Source: Psychrobacillus sp. OK032
GTDB lineage: Bacteria > Bacillota > Bacilli > Bacillales_A > Planococcaceae
Length of the DNA: 64,000 nt
Direction: 5' to 3'
Assembly: GCF_900111345.1 (NCBI RefSeq)
Contig: NZ_FOGY01000004.1
Span: forward strand, 124,001 to 188,000
Shown: piece after piece, positions 17,850-27,045 of the stretch
Numbering within the stretch: the first letter of the stretch is position 1
Layout: each line of letters opens with the position of its first letter
The notes under the pieces: generated by a model
What the model was told of the DNA's origin: nothing
The model's database searches: none
Seen by the model: only the letters and a program-made list of their open reading frames with translations
Position numbers and translations under genes: made by a program

Positions 17850-18416
17850 ATGAATAAGTGGAAGATTGCATTTTTTTTGTTGCTGCTTGTTATTTTAGGT
17901 AGTATAGGAACATTACTATATTGGGTAACTACTCCAGCTGAAACAATGCCAATAGAAGAGCCAAAAGCAATCCCAGGAGGGAATATCCTAACAGTTCATG
18001 CGACAAAGGAAGATTTTCAAGGAATCGCTAATACGTATCTAAAGAAAGCGATGAAAGGCAAGCCCATTCCCATACTACTAAGCGTCGATGATCAAATAGT
18101 TTTATCTTCTGAGTTAACTATCTTCTCACTTAATTTTCCCATTAGAATGTATTTTGAGCCGTATGTGGAAGAGGGAGGGAATATTAGGCTAGAGCAAACT
18201 TCCTTAGAGGTAGGTCAAGCAAAATTGCAACCAGAAGCTGTGTTAAAATTATTACGAGATTCAATTGACTTACCTGAGTGGATAGTTGTCATGCCTGCAG
18301 AAAAGGAAGTACATATTCAGTTAGCGAGTATTCCGATGTCATCTGGAATTCATGTCCGAGCAAAAGAGTTGAATTTAGAAGAAGATATAATAACATTAGA
18401 AATAGTCATACCATAA
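17850..18416 (+). CDS. ypmS: YpmS family (DUF2140) membrane-anchored protein
   Basis: This 188-residue protein has one N-terminal transmembrane helix (about 5-26) followed by a beta-rich extracellular domain. It matches YpmS in length, in position directly behind ypmR, and in features such as LTVHATKEDFQGIANTYL and GKPIPILLSVDDQIVL. The function is unknown. It is probably in an operon with ypmR and perhaps with msrA-msrB, which starts 15 bp later. Confidence 0.88.
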   Translation: MNKWKIAFFLLLLVILGSIGTLLYWVTTPAETMPIEEPKAIPGGNILTVHATKEDFQGIANTYLKKAMKGKPIPILLSVDDQIVLSSELTIFSLNFPIRMYFEPYVEEGGNIRLEQTSLEVGQAKLQPEAVLKLLRDSIDLPEWIVVMPAEKEVHIQLASIPMSSGIHVRAKELNLEEDIITLEIVIP

Positions 18417-18431
18417 AATGAGGTGTAAAAA

Positions 18432-18956
18432 ATGGAAAAAGCTACATTTGCAGGAGGCTGTTTTTGGTGTATGGTCAAGCCCTTTGACTCTTATGAGGGG
18501 ATAGAAAAGGTGGAATCGGGTTATACAGGTGGTCATGTTGAAAATCCAACTTATGAGCAAGTGTGTTCGAATGCAACAGGACACTATGAAGCAGTTCAAA
18601 TAACATTCGATCCAGAAAAATTTTCTTATAATCAGTTACTAGAAATCTTTTGGATGAATATTGATCCAACAGACGATGACGGTCAATTTTTTGATCGTGG
18701 CTCTTCTTATCAAACAGCGATATTCTATCATTCCGAAGAACAGCGAGAAAAAGCGGAAAATTCGAAAGAAGCAATGAATGCATCAGCTAAATTCAGCGTG
18801 CCAATTGCGACAAAGATTTTGCCAACTACGAAATTTTACGCTGCAGAAGAATACCATCAAGACTATTATAAGAAAAATCCAGCACACTATAATGGATACT
18901 TTGTTGGTTCTGGAAGAGCAGCGTTTGTAGAGAAAATGCGGGAGGTATTCAAATGA
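18432..18956 (+). CDS. msrA: peptide-methionine (S)-S-oxide reductase MsrA
   Basis: This 174-residue enzyme has the catalytic motif [12 protein letters not shown] near the N-terminus, followed by [19 protein letters not shown] and the [13 protein letters not shown] segment that lines the substrate pocket. It reduces the S-epimer of methionine sulfoxide using thioredoxin. It overlaps msrB by 4 bp. A second msrA at 59587-60102 shares most of these motifs. Confidence 0.96.
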   Translation: MEKATFAGGCFWCMVKPFDSYEGIEKVESGYTGGHVENPTYEQVCSNATGHYEAVQITFDPEKFSYNQLLEIFWMNIDPTDDDGQFFDRGSSYQTAIFYHSEEQREKAENSKEAMNASAKFSVPIATKILPTTKFYAAEEYHQDYYKKNPAHYNGYFVGSGRAAFVEKMREVFK

Positions 18957-19363
18957 AAGAAAAGCTAACGGATATGCAATATTATGTAACTCAACAAAAT
19001 GGAACAGAACCTCCGTTTCAAAATGAGTATGACAAACATTTTGACGAAGGAATTTATGTAGATATCGTTTCAGGGAAGCCGTTATTCCATTCAAAAGATA
19101 AATATGATGCAGGTTGCGGTTGGCCAAGCTTTACTAGACCTATTGAAGATCAGGAAGTAGTCGAAAAGTTCGATGATAGCCATGGAATGAGACGGGTGGA
19201 AGTTAGAAGTAAAACTGCAGATTCCCATTTAGGACATGTTTTCCCAGATGGACCGAAAGAAGAAACAGGACTTCGATATTGCATAAACTCTGCTTCGATG
19301 CGTTTCGTCCCTAAAGATAAATTAGTTGAAGAAGGTTATGAAGAATACTTAAAGTTATTTTAA
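18953..19363 (+). CDS. msrB: peptide-methionine (R)-S-oxide reductase MsrB
   Basis: This 136-residue enzyme has the MsrB signature [12 protein letters not shown], then [18 protein letters not shown], and the catalytic cysteine in [11 protein letters not shown]. The paired CxxC zinc motifs of some MsrBs are not present, as in other Bacillus enzymes. Translation is coupled to msrA (ATGA overlap), giving repair of both sulfoxide epimers from one transcript. Confidence 0.96.
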   Translation: MKEKLTDMQYYVTQQNGTEPPFQNEYDKHFDEGIYVDIVSGKPLFHSKDKYDAGCGWPSFTRPIEDQEVVEKFDDSHGMRRVEVRSKTADSHLGHVFPDGPKEETGLRYCINSASMRFVPKDKLVEEGYEEYLKLF

Positions 19364-19371
19364 GAAATTCT

Positions 19372-19410
19372 AAAAGCACGGTAGAGAAAATTTCTCTACC
19401 GTGCTTTTTC
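19372..19410. terminator. bidirectional terminator between msrB and the chemoreceptor
   Basis: The stem AAAAGCACGGTAGAGA / TCTCTACCGTGCTTTT has a short loop. T-runs lie on both strands between convergent genes. Confidence 0.9.
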
Positions 19411-19413
19411 CGA

Positions 19414-21282
19414 TTATAGTTTAAACTCATTGACTACTTTTCTTAGTTCATCTGCCTGATGGGAAAGTTCAATAGCGGATGCATTGATCTCTTCCATTGC
19501 AGCGGAACCTTGCTCTGCTGCTGCAGCCGAAGTTTCGGTATTAGATGCTGTATTTTCAGCGATTTGTGTAACCTCCACAAAGGAGGCTGCAACCTCCTGA
19601 CTAAAGTTGAGTGTATCACCAATTTGACTAACCATTTTATCAATAATAGAGATGGTATCATTGGTTTGTTTCATGATTTGTTCTAGTGAAGCGTTTGTTT
19701 CATTTGCAACTTCTACGCCTTTAATCACATTTTCTACACCTTCATGATTTTGTTGCACAATTGATACCACTTCGGTTTGGATGGATGTGACAATTCCAGT
19801 TACCTCTTTTGCAGCATTTTGGGATTGTTCAGCTAGTTTTCGTACTTCGTCTGCCACTACTGCAAATCCTCTACCATGTTCTCCTGCTCGAGCAGCCTCG
19901 ATCGCGGCATTTAATGCAAGTAAATTAGTTTGTTCAGCTATTGCAGTGATCGTTTTAATAATAGATGTAATTTCATACGATTTGGTTCCGAGAGCCTCCA
20001 CTGTTTGCGAAGTATTGGCCATTGTTTCTTCAATGTTCATCATTACTTGAGAAGAGAGTTGAACTGAGTTACTACCTTTACGAGCAGCTTCAATCATCTG
20101 ATCCGCAGCTTCTTTAACAGACTGAGCATCACCGTTCAAGTATCTAGTCGCTTCTTCTAAAGAATTCATTTTTTGAATAGCAACCGTCATACTACGCATT
20201 GTATGTTCACTACCTCTAGCGATTTCATTTGTAGTGTCGGCGATAGACTGAATGGTTACTGCAGTCTCATCAGATGAAGCCATTAACTCTTGTCCACTTG
20301 CCGAGACATTTTCGGTTAGCATGCTTACACGTTTGACTAAGTCTGCAATGGAACCTATTAAGATGTTGGTGCTTTCTGCGATTTCTGAAAATTCATCTTT
20401 CGTACGAATCTTCACACGTCTCGTTAAATCTCCACCAGCTTGCGCAATTTCTAATATGGAACGGTTAATAGAATATGTGCTTCTTTTAATCGAATAGAAA
20501 AGATAAATTCCAAATGATAAAGTTAATAGAACTGAAAAAATAGTTAAAGCAACGAATAAATAAAGAGAGATCGTATTTTCTTTCTTTAATAAAGCGATTT
20601 GTTCCGCATTATTTTTAGCTAGTAATTCATTCATTGCGGCAATATGAACATCTACATAGCTCATAGCCGTTTTTCCGTTACCAGCGTTTATTATTTTTTG
20701 AGCGGCCTCAATACCTTGTGTATCTCTTAGTTCGATCACTCTTTCCGAATATTCTAGATAAGTCATAAAAAATTGGTCAATAGATTGTATTTTTTGTAGT
20801 TCCTCTGGTCGATCTTTATATGTTTTATGTAATTCTTTTAAGTGAGTAACAATAGCATCTTTATTTTGTCTGTAAGTTGTCTTATAATTTGGTTTACCTG
20901 TAATGACATAACTTTGTTCTGCATTTGCAAGCTGTGCAATTTCCGTCGCAATTTGATTGACCATCATTTGCTCTTTCATATCCACATTTGTAAAAACTTC
21001 AAATGCTTGTTGTGATGAAGACATTTTGGTAGAAGTTAAGACAAGCATGGAAACTAAAATAATGATTAACACAGAAAATATTAATAAGACACGTCCCCGA
21101 ATGGATTGAAAGATATTTGGTTTGGTCATTATTATCGGTCTTTTAGCCTTTCCATTACCTTTATTGAAGAGGGATAAAGTATTATCTTTATTCCTTATTC
21201 TATCGGTCTTTTTCCTTGTTTTTTGATTAAGCCATTGTATTGATTTTTTCTTTTGTTTAACACCCTTTGCCAACAAAAACAA
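19414..21282 (-). CDS. methyl-accepting chemotaxis protein
   Basis: This 622-residue chemoreceptor has TM1 at about 65-83, an extracellular four-helix-bundle/CHASE3-like sensor (about 85-228) and TM2 at about 229-252. A HAMP domain follows, and then a cytoplasmic signalling domain with the hairpin tip [20 protein letters not shown] and [18 protein letters not shown]. It signals to CheA/CheW. The start is uncertain. A cluster of TTG codons at 21274-21282 follows AAGGGG and gives a 50-residue, Lys/Arg-rich N-terminal extension. The first ATG (21129) starts just before TM1 but has a poorly spaced SD. Confidence 0.92.
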   Translation of the reverse strand: MFLLAKGVKQKKKSIQWLNQKTRKKTDRIRNKDNTLSLFNKGNGKAKRPIIMTKPNIFQSIRGRVLLIFSVLIIILVSMLVLTSTKMSSSQQAFEVFTNVDMKEQMMVNQIATEIAQLANAEQSYVITGKPNYKTTYRQNKDAIVTHLKELHKTYKDRPEELQKIQSIDQFFMTYLEYSERVIELRDTQGIEAAQKIINAGNGKTAMSYVDVHIAAMNELLAKNNAEQIALLKKENTISLYLFVALTIFSVLLTLSFGIYLFYSIKRSTYSINRSILEIAQAGGDLTRRVKIRTKDEFSEIAESTNILIGSIADLVKRVSMLTENVSASGQELMASSDETAVTIQSIADTTNEIARGSEHTMRSMTVAIQKMNSLEEATRYLNGDAQSVKEAADQMIEAARKGSNSVQLSSQVMMNIEETMANTSQTVEALGTKSYEITSIIKTITAIAEQTNLLALNAAIEAARAGEHGRGFAVVADEVRKLAEQSQNAAKEVTGIVTSIQTEVVSIVQQNHEGVENVIKGVEVANETNASLEQIMKQTNDTISIIDKMVSQIGDTLNFSQEVAASFVEVTQIAENTASNTETSAAAAEQGSAAMEEINASAIELSHQADELRKVVNEFKL

Positions 21283-21394
21283 CCCCTTCTTGATGTGTTA
21301 CATAGTAATATCATTAAGTTTACTTGTTTTATGTTAGATTATCTACAGTTTTATGAATTTTCTATGTCCTTGTGACTAAAGGAGGAGAAGTAAT

Positions 21395-21616
21395 ATGAAC
21401 CAGTCTTTTTATTTATTTGCATTAAAATATCGTGGGGGCCAAAAGGAGGATGAAAAATCTCTTTTTGCGGAAAGTATGTTCCAACAACATGATTTCCCAA
21501 AAACAGAAACTTCTTTTCAGGCTCTTTCAGAGTACATTGAAGAATTAGCTCACCCTGAATTAACTGCAAGCATTTTTGATGAACTTTGGGAGTATTATAT
21601 AGAAGGGAACAGGTAG
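21395..21616 (+). CDS. yozE: YozE family (UPF0346) protein
   Basis: This 73-residue acidic protein has the YozE signature: MNQSFYLFALKYRGG at the N-terminus and FDELWEYYIEG at the C-terminus, with an all-helical middle. The SD is AAAGGAGGAG. The function is unknown. It lies upstream of deoD, in the yozE-deoD-ctp neighbourhood seen in B. subtilis. Confidence 0.88.
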   Translation: MNQSFYLFALKYRGGQKEDEKSLFAESMFQQHDFPKTETSFQALSEYIEELAHPELTASIFDELWEYYIEGNR

Positions 21617-21688
21617 CTTGTTCGTTGCAATTATGCCAAAAAAACGGTATTATTAAGCCGATGCATATATAGAAATGAGGTTTTTTAA

Positions 21689-22393
21689 ATGAGTATTCAT
21701 ATTAGTGCAAAAAAAGGTGAGATTGCGGATACAATTTTACTACCAGGAGATCCGCTTCGTGCAAAATATATAGCGGAAACATTTTTGGAAGATGTAGTAC
21801 AGTATAACGAGGTTCGTAATATGTTTGGATATACTGGTACATATAAAGGAAAACGAATTTCAGTTCAAGGTACTGGAATGGGAGTTCCTTCTATTTCTAT
21901 TTATATTCATGAGTTAATGAATGAATATGATGTGCAAAAACTAATCCGTGTAGGTACATGTGGTGCAATTCAAAAAGATGTGAAAGTACGTGATGTAATT
22001 CTTGCGCAAAGTGCTTCAACAGATTCTACTTTGAACAAAGTATTGCTGGATGATATTAGCTTTGCTCCAACTGCAGATTTCGATTTATTGTATAAGGCAT
22101 ATAATGCAGGTAAAGATGCGGGATTAAACTTAAAAGTAGGTAATGTGTTCACTGCAGACCTATTCTATAACGAAAATGCGCAGAATGAAAAATGGGCTGA
22201 TTACGGAGTTCTTGCAGTAGAAATGGAAACTGCAGCTTTATATACATTTGCAGCTAAATTTGGACGCCAAGCACTTTCTGTATTAACAGTTAGTGATCAT
22301 ATTATTACTGGTGAAGCAACTTCTTCTGAAGAGCGTCAAACTACTTTCAACGACATGATCGTTGTAGCATTAGAAGCAGCAATCCAGGACTAA
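21689..22393 (+). CDS. deoD: purine nucleoside phosphorylase (DeoD type)
   Basis: This 234-residue hexameric-type PNP splits purine (deoxy)nucleosides with phosphate. Motifs: [28 protein letters not shown], the VGTCGAI phosphate site, the [10 protein letters not shown] ribose-binding motif and the base-binding Asp in TVSDHI. The length is standard and the SD is GAGGTTTT. It is followed by a family B repeat and a terminator, so it is probably monocistronic. Confidence 0.97.
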   Translation: MSIHISAKKGEIADTILLPGDPLRAKYIAETFLEDVVQYNEVRNMFGYTGTYKGKRISVQGTGMGVPSISIYIHELMNEYDVQKLIRVGTCGAIQKDVKVRDVILAQSASTDSTLNKVLLDDISFAPTADFDLLYKAYNAGKDAGLNLKVGNVFTADLFYNENAQNEKWADYGVLAVEMETAALYTFAAKFGRQALSVLTVSDHIITGEATSSEERQTTFNDMIVVALEAAIQD

Positions 22394-22399
22394 TATAGA

Positions 22400-22580
22400 A
22401 AAGCGTAAGTGCCTATTTCGAAGGATCACAGTCTAAGTTCGCGACCTCGTGTCGCAACGACTGTATGACCTGCATCCTGCAGGCCTCCGACAGGCAAATG
22501 TTCTTCCCAAAAAGAAGTCGTACTTTGACTTCGTTGTGGGGGGGTATTTGACCCCGAGGGGCTAAGCGCTGGAGCTAGAT
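22400..22580 (+). repeat. dispersed mosaic repeat family B, copy 3
   Basis: This copy begins AAGCGTAAGTGCCTAT, continues through CACAGTCTAAGTTCGCGAC, GACCTGCATCCTGCAGG and CGACAGGCAAATG, and ends GCGCTGGAGCTAGATT. The two ends match those of the copy at 51284-51381, which helps define the element boundaries. Confidence 0.75.
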
Positions 22581-22604
22581 TAATACTAAGAAAAAAGTGA
22601 GAAT

Positions 22605-22631
22605 AGACTGTCATTCATGGCAGTCTTTTTT
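22605..22631 (+). terminator. terminator after deoD and its repeat
   Basis: The stem AGACTGTCA / TGGCAGTCT has loop TTCA and a T7 run. It lies inside the longest open frame of the next gene and so helps exclude the far-upstream GTG start. Confidence 0.85.
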
Positions 22632-22665
22632 TAAAAAGATAATCCGTATGAAATGGGTGAAAAAT

Positions 22666-24147
22666 TTGGATGAACAACAGCAAAACAATGAAGAACCAAA
22701 ACGAATAGAAGAAACAAATTCATCTCATTACATTAAGATGAAACCATTTGTTTTTCTGTTAACGGTTTTCTCCCTAGTTATAGTAACAGTTGCACTTACG
22801 ATGCTTTATTTGACTTGGGGAAAAGAACAAGTGGTGGATCGTATAAACCCACCATCTGAACGCTCAGAGTTCTCTAAGCTATACATGGCATATGACAAAC
22901 TAGAAGCAGAGTACTATAAAGATATCGATGAAGATGCAATTATTAACGGTGCGATAAACGGAATGATTGATGCATTGGAAGACCCTTATTCCGATTATAT
23001 GAACGAAATTGAAGCTTCTCAGTTTAATGAAAGTATTTCTTCTAGTTTTCAAGGAATCGGAGCTGAAATACAAGAACGTGATGGTATTATTACAGTAGTC
23101 TCTCCGATTAAAAATTCTCCTGCCGAAAAAGCTGGGGTATTACCGAATGATAAAATTATGGCGGTAGATGGAAAAGATATTCAAGGCTATAGTGCATCAG
23201 AGGCTGTTTTGTTAATTCGAGGGAACAAAGGAACGGAAGTAACCCTATCCATTAAACGTGGTGACAATGCTACGATGGATATTAAAATCGTTCGAGATGA
23301 AATTCCAATTGAGACAGTTTATGCCGAAATGATAGATGATCAAGTTGCACATATTATTATTTCTAGTTTTTCTACAAATACGTATGAGGAGCTACTCACT
23401 GCCATTGAAGAAATGGAAGGTGAAGGCATGAAAGCGTTAGTACTAGATGTCAGACAAAATCCAGGTGGACGTCTAGACACCGCGATCGATATTTCCAACT
23501 TGTTTGTGGAAGATGGTAAAACAATTCTTCAAATCGAAGACAAAGGTGATAAAATAGTGACCCCTGCAACCCCTGGTATGCGAGTAGATGTTCCAGTAAC
23601 CGTCATTATCGATGAAGGGAGTGCTTCTGCATCAGAAATTTTAGCAGGTGCACTGAGTGAATCAGCAGATGTTCCTTTAATAGGTTTAAATTCATTTGGT
23701 AAAGGTACTGTTCAAACAGTCAATGATTTACCAGATGGATCAAATATCAAAATTACTACTGCTAAATGGTTGACACCAGATGGAAATTGGATTCATGAAA
23801 AAGGAATTGCTCCTGACTATGTGGTAGAATATCCAAGTTACGCCATGTTATCACCGATAGATCCATCTACCTCATTGGAAGAAAACCAAACTTCTGAAGC
23901 CGTTCAAAATGCGAAAGAAATGCTTCAAGCAATTGGCTATGAAGTAGGAGAAATAGATGAGAATTTTGATACCCAAATGACTGCAGCGGTGAAAAAGTTT
24001 CAGTCAGACAACAAGCTTGAAATCACTGGCAAACTTGTAGGCGACTCTACTTTTGTATTAATGGATAAAATTCGTGAAAAAATAGTAAATGACGATCCAC
24101 AACTGCTAAAAGCAAAAGAAGTTGTAACAGAGTTATTAAATAAATGA
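22666..24147 (+). CDS. ctpA: S41 carboxy-terminal processing protease (CtpA/CtpB type) with peptidoglycan-binding domain
   Basis: A membrane-anchored serine protease. The transmembrane helix reads PFVFLLTVFSLVIVTVALTM; a PDZ domain follows (IGAEIQERDGIITVVSPI), then the S41 core with the nucleophile in EGSASASEILAGAL and the lysine in LNSFGKGTVQTV. The last part is a peptidoglycan-binding domain (YEVGEIDENFDTQM). The start is inferred: TTG 22666 has GGGTG 6 bases upstream and gives 493 residues. ATG 22648 lacks an SD, and a GTG at 22597 lies inside a terminator. The symbol follows deoD synteny; CtpB is the alternative. Confidence 0.88.
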   Translation: MDEQQQNNEEPKRIEETNSSHYIKMKPFVFLLTVFSLVIVTVALTMLYLTWGKEQVVDRINPPSERSEFSKLYMAYDKLEAEYYKDIDEDAIINGAINGMIDALEDPYSDYMNEIEASQFNESISSSFQGIGAEIQERDGIITVVSPIKNSPAEKAGVLPNDKIMAVDGKDIQGYSASEAVLLIRGNKGTEVTLSIKRGDNATMDIKIVRDEIPIETVYAEMIDDQVAHIIISSFSTNTYEELLTAIEEMEGEGMKALVLDVRQNPGGRLDTAIDISNLFVEDGKTILQIEDKGDKIVTPATPGMRVDVPVTVIIDEGSASASEILAGALSESADVPLIGLNSFGKGTVQTVNDLPDGSNIKITTAKWLTPDGNWIHEKGIAPDYVVEYPSYAMLSPIDPSTSLEENQTSEAVQNAKEMLQAIGYEVGEIDENFDTQMTAAVKKFQSDNKLEITGKLVGDSTFVLMDKIREKIVNDDPQLLKAKEVVTELLNK

Positions 24148-24148
24148 T

Positions 24149-24176
24149 AAAAGCTGGCCATTTTGGTCAGCTTTTT
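24149..24176 (+). terminator. terminator after the S41 protease
   Basis: The stem AAAAGCTGGCC / GGTCAGCTTTT has a 5-nt loop and a T-run. Confidence 0.85.
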
Positions 24177-24198
24177 CAACACGTATAAAGGAGCAAAG

Positions 24199-25107
24199 AT
24201 GATGAAAGATGTTTATTTATTGAGTGGTTTCCTAGGAAGTGGGAAAACGTCTCTTTTATCTCATATAATCGAGCAATTTAAGGCAGAAGGCATAAAACCT
24301 GCTGTTATTATGAACGAACTAGGGAAGCTCCCTTTTGATAGTAGAGCTGTAGATAACGAAGTTCCATTAAAAGAAATGCTAGAAGGATGTATTTGTTGTA
24401 CAGGATCTGAAAAAATGGAAGCACAGCTTCAAACGCTTCTTGAAGGCGAAGATTTTGATGTTTTATTAATAGAAACAACCGGTGCTGCACATCCCGTAGA
24501 AGCAATGGATGCTGTTCTTTCCCCTTTATTTGCAAGCAAGTTAAATATGAAAGGGATTATTACAGTAGCGGATTGTAAAAGATGGCTTGACCGTGACAAA
24601 ATGAGTCCACAAACGAGAATGCTCTTTTTGGAGCAAATAAAACATGCACATCTAATAGTAGCAAATAAAATCGATTTACTTACCGATGCAGAAATTCTAA
24701 CGGTTACGATGCAAATACAAGCATTAAATGATACTTCACCAATTATACAAACTGCTAATAGCAAACTTCCTATAAAACTGTTAAAAAACATGGAAGCAAC
24801 ATTCCATGAAAAAGAGGTCCAAGAAGCTGCAATCGGTAAACAACTTACGCTTTCGTCCAGATTACATACATTTCATGAAGGGCTACATCAAGAAGAATTT
24901 GAAGAATGGGTTCGAAGTCTGCCGGATACAGTTTATCGGATGAAAGGATATGTTCCATTAAAAGGACATAAAAATCCATATCTATTCCAATATGCTTACG
25001 GTATGGTGCAGTGGCTACCTGAGTATATGAAAATGCCACCGCAAATAGTTATTATAGGAGAGCAAGTGGACAAATTAGAGGTAATCGGAAGTGAACGAAA
25101 TGATTAA
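24199..25107 (+). CDS. CobW/COG0523 family GTPase (metal chaperone type)
   Basis: This 302-residue protein has P-loop GFLGSGKTS, the family's metal-binding motif ECGCICC-like sequence (EGCICCTGS), Walker B IETTGAAHPVEA and NKID for guanine recognition. A C-terminal CobW_C-like domain starts at about 215. COG0523 proteins insert or traffic Zn, Co or similar metals. No zinc-regulator site or target gene is visible nearby, so the metal is unknown. ATG 24199 is chosen because AAAGGAG precedes it. It overlaps the next small gene by 8 bp. Confidence 0.88.
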   Translation: MMKDVYLLSGFLGSGKTSLLSHIIEQFKAEGIKPAVIMNELGKLPFDSRAVDNEVPLKEMLEGCICCTGSEKMEAQLQTLLEGEDFDVLLIETTGAAHPVEAMDAVLSPLFASKLNMKGIITVADCKRWLDRDKMSPQTRMLFLEQIKHAHLIVANKIDLLTDAEILTVTMQIQALNDTSPIIQTANSKLPIKLLKNMEATFHEKEVQEAAIGKQLTLSSRLHTFHEGLHQEEFEEWVRSLPDTVYRMKGYVPLKGHKNPYLFQYAYGMVQWLPEYMKMPPQIVIIGEQVDKLEVIGSERND

Positions 25108-25360
25108 TGCTTTTCGTTTGTTATATAAGGAGCGTAAATTTACTACTATACTGCAAACAGAGGAACAGGTACGCGAAGTGATAAAATCGGAGCTATTAGA
25201 TGAATTTACACACCCAAGAGCAAGACAATCACCAGAGAAAAAGTTTACACTTGCTTTAGATAGAATAAGTTTAAGTACGTTAACGGATGAGGAAAAGAAA
25301 ATGATGATAAAGGTATATAATGAAGAATATATAAATCTGTCAACAGAGTATAGAAAGTAA
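25100..25360 (+). CDS. hypothetical protein (86 aa), coupled to the CobW-like GTPase
   Basis: This 86-residue, charged, probably helical protein starts at ATG 25100, inside the end of the GTPase gene, with GGAAG 7 bases upstream. A GTG at 25091 is the alternative. It ends YNEEYINLSTEYRK. I recognise no family. Its last codons and the DNA behind it are repeated in degenerate form upstream of the second and third CAP genes, so its 3' end was part of a duplicated unit. Confidence 0.65.
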   Translation: MINAFRLLYKERKFTTILQTEEQVREVIKSELLDEFTHPRARQSPEKKFTLALDRISLSTLTDEEKKMMIKVYNEEYINLSTEYRK

Positions 25361-25483
25361 TATTTAAGTATAGTGGTTAAGTTATCCAACTTATATGTGG
25401 GAAAAAGCCTTTTCTAATAGTGTTTTCGATCAAAATGGTCTTGTTGGAATATTTTATGCCAAATTTTCTGCTGATTTTGTGTT

Positions 25484-25489
25484 TATAAT
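25484..25489 (+). promoter_or_regulatory. conserved -10-like element of the CAP genes
   Basis: TATAAT stands in a block conserved before all three CAP genes (TTTATAATGGGGGAGCAC here, TTTACAATAAGGGGGCAC at about 27008-27025, TTTATAATAAGGGAGC at about 28085). I see no good -35 hexamer, so the sigma factor is uncertain. Confidence 0.45.
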
Positions 25490-25519
25490 GGGGGAGCACA
25501 AAAGAAGGAGGAAATGAAA

Positions 25520-26413
25520 ATGAATAAAAAACATTCAATCATGGTTGGGTTACTAGCAGGTGGCTTATTACTTTCAACGAATACAGCTGAAGCAGCACAG
25601 ACAACTGAAAATTCACAAACTACTTCCGAGGCAAATACATCCGTTACGTATCAAGGGCAGTCTCCATTTAAAGTTATATATAATTACAATTTAAATAACT
25701 TAGATATCCAAAATCTCATCAATGAGCAATTAACGAATATAAAACCGCTTATTATGAAAGAACTAAAAGAAGCTCAAAAATCTATCGTTACGAAGAAAGC
25801 TCAAGAGAGTAAGAAACCGGTAGAAAAAGAGAAAGCACCTATAGTTGAAAAACCAGTTGACATAGAACAAGCACCAGTAGTTGAAAAACCAGCTGACAAA
25901 GAACAATTACCAGTAGTTAAAAAACCTGTAGAACAAGTAAAAACACCAGTAGCAGAAAAACCAGCTACTCCAGCTACACCGGTAACACCGCCAGTAGCGA
26001 AGGAACCAGTAAAAGAAAACAACGAAGCGGTACAAGTTTCTTCAGTAATTCAGCAAGTAGTAAATCTAACAAATCAAGAACGTGCAAAAGCTGGACTAAA
26101 AGCATTACAAATCGATACAAAACTTACACAATCAGCTCAAGCAAAATCTCAAGATATGAAAAACAAAAACTATTTCTCTCATACTAGTCCAACATACGGT
26201 TCACCATTTGATCAAATGAAATCTTTTGGCGTTACCTATAAATCAGCAGCAGAAAATATTGCGATGGGACAACGTAGTGCGGCAGAAGTAATGGATGCGT
26301 GGATGAAATCACCAGGACACAAAGCAAATATTATGAATCCATCACTCACACATATTGGAGTGGGACTATCTGATAGTGGATTTTATTGGACACAACAATT
26401 CATCGGAAAATAA
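25520..26413 (+). CDS. secreted CAP-domain (SCP/PR1-like) protein, copy 1
   Basis: This 297-residue protein has a signal peptide (MNKKHSIMVGLLAGGLLLST then NTAEA^A) and a spacer of Pro/Lys/Glu repeats (about 100-175, units such as EKAPIVEKPVD). A C-terminal CAP domain follows, with NQERAKAGLKALQ, KSQDMKNKNYFSHTSP, SAAENIA and SPGHKANIMNPS. It is exported, probably wall-associated, and related to B. subtilis YkwD. ATG 25520 is preferred because AAGGAGG is 8 bases upstream; the ATG at 25514 is too close. The biochemical activity of bacterial CAP proteins is unsettled. Confidence 0.9.
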   Translation: MNKKHSIMVGLLAGGLLLSTNTAEAAQTTENSQTTSEANTSVTYQGQSPFKVIYNYNLNNLDIQNLINEQLTNIKPLIMKELKEAQKSIVTKKAQESKKPVEKEKAPIVEKPVDIEQAPVVEKPADKEQLPVVKKPVEQVKTPVAEKPATPATPVTPPVAKEPVKENNEAVQVSSVIQQVVNLTNQERAKAGLKALQIDTKLTQSAQAKSQDMKNKNYFSHTSPTYGSPFDQMKSFGVTYKSAAENIAMGQRSAAEVMDAWMKSPGHKANIMNPSLTHIGVGLSDSGFYWTQQFIGK

Positions 26414-26421
26414 TTAATTTG

Positions 26422-26456
26422 AAATCCTACCAAGTTGATAACTTGGTAGGATTTTT
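26422..26456 (+). terminator. terminator after CAP copy 1
   Basis: The stem AAATCCTACCAAGT / ACTTGGTAGGATTT has a T-run. A closely similar hairpin follows CAP copy 2. Confidence 0.88.
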
Positions 26457-26845
26457 AATATGCACCAAACATGTTCATTTAATCCGATTGATGGATTTAA
26501 GAGGCGGCTTGCAAAGTATATGAGGAAGGACTGGAAGAAACCATATGAGAAGGTGTAAAACTCGTTTGGTTAAGTGTTTTGAAAGGGAGAGCTTATGCGT
26601 ACCTCACACAAAAGTCACTAGAGAATATCCAAATATCCGATTACACGAAAACTTCTATCGATGTTACAAGGATTTAAGAGTCTGATATCTCGCTACGAAG
26701 CATTGCGTCATAATATTGATTGAACCGCCATAAGTCGAACGGATATGCGAGAAATCAGGAGCTAATCACTCCATCCTATTCATTTTAGATAGAACTGATC
26801 AAAGTCAATTATGAGATAGGAAAAGTAAATAATCTTGTATATCTA
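26457..26845. other. unrecognised segment between CAP copies 1 and 2
   Basis: About 390 bp with many stops in all frames. One stretch (26640-26730) reads RKLLSMLQGFKSLISRYEAL on the plus strand between stops and might be a decayed gene, but I cannot match it to a family. It has no counterpart between copies 2 and 3. Confidence 0.4.
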
Positions 26846-26887
26846 TTAGAAGAATCTATAAATCTGTCAACAGCGTATAAAACGTAA
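26846..26887 (+). pseudogene. duplicated tail of the 86-aa gene, before CAP copy 2
   Basis: Thirteen codons read LEESINLSTAYKT-stop, against YNEEYINLSTEYRK-stop at 25319-25360. The following bases (TAGTGGTTAAGTTATCCAA) are also shared with the DNA after the parent gene. Confidence 0.75.
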
Positions 26888-27045
26888 TATTTATATATAG
26901 TGGTTAAGTTATCCAATTGCCGTGCTTATAAAAGCAGATATAATCACATTTTATTTATTAATGGTTTTACTGGTATATTTTATTCTAATTTTTTCATTGA
27001 TCTTGAGTTTACAATAAGGGGGCACAAAAGAAGGAGGAAATGAAA

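Noticed and set aside
25800-26010. Repetitive DNA in CAP copy 1 as a possible CRISPR array
   Set aside because: The units are degenerate codon repeats in frame with the protein, without unique spacers. No cas genes are nearby.
25801-26022. Minus-strand frame with Gly/Thr/Phe repeats opposite CAP copy 1
   Set aside because: It only mirrors the Pro/Lys/Glu repeat spacer of the CAP gene.
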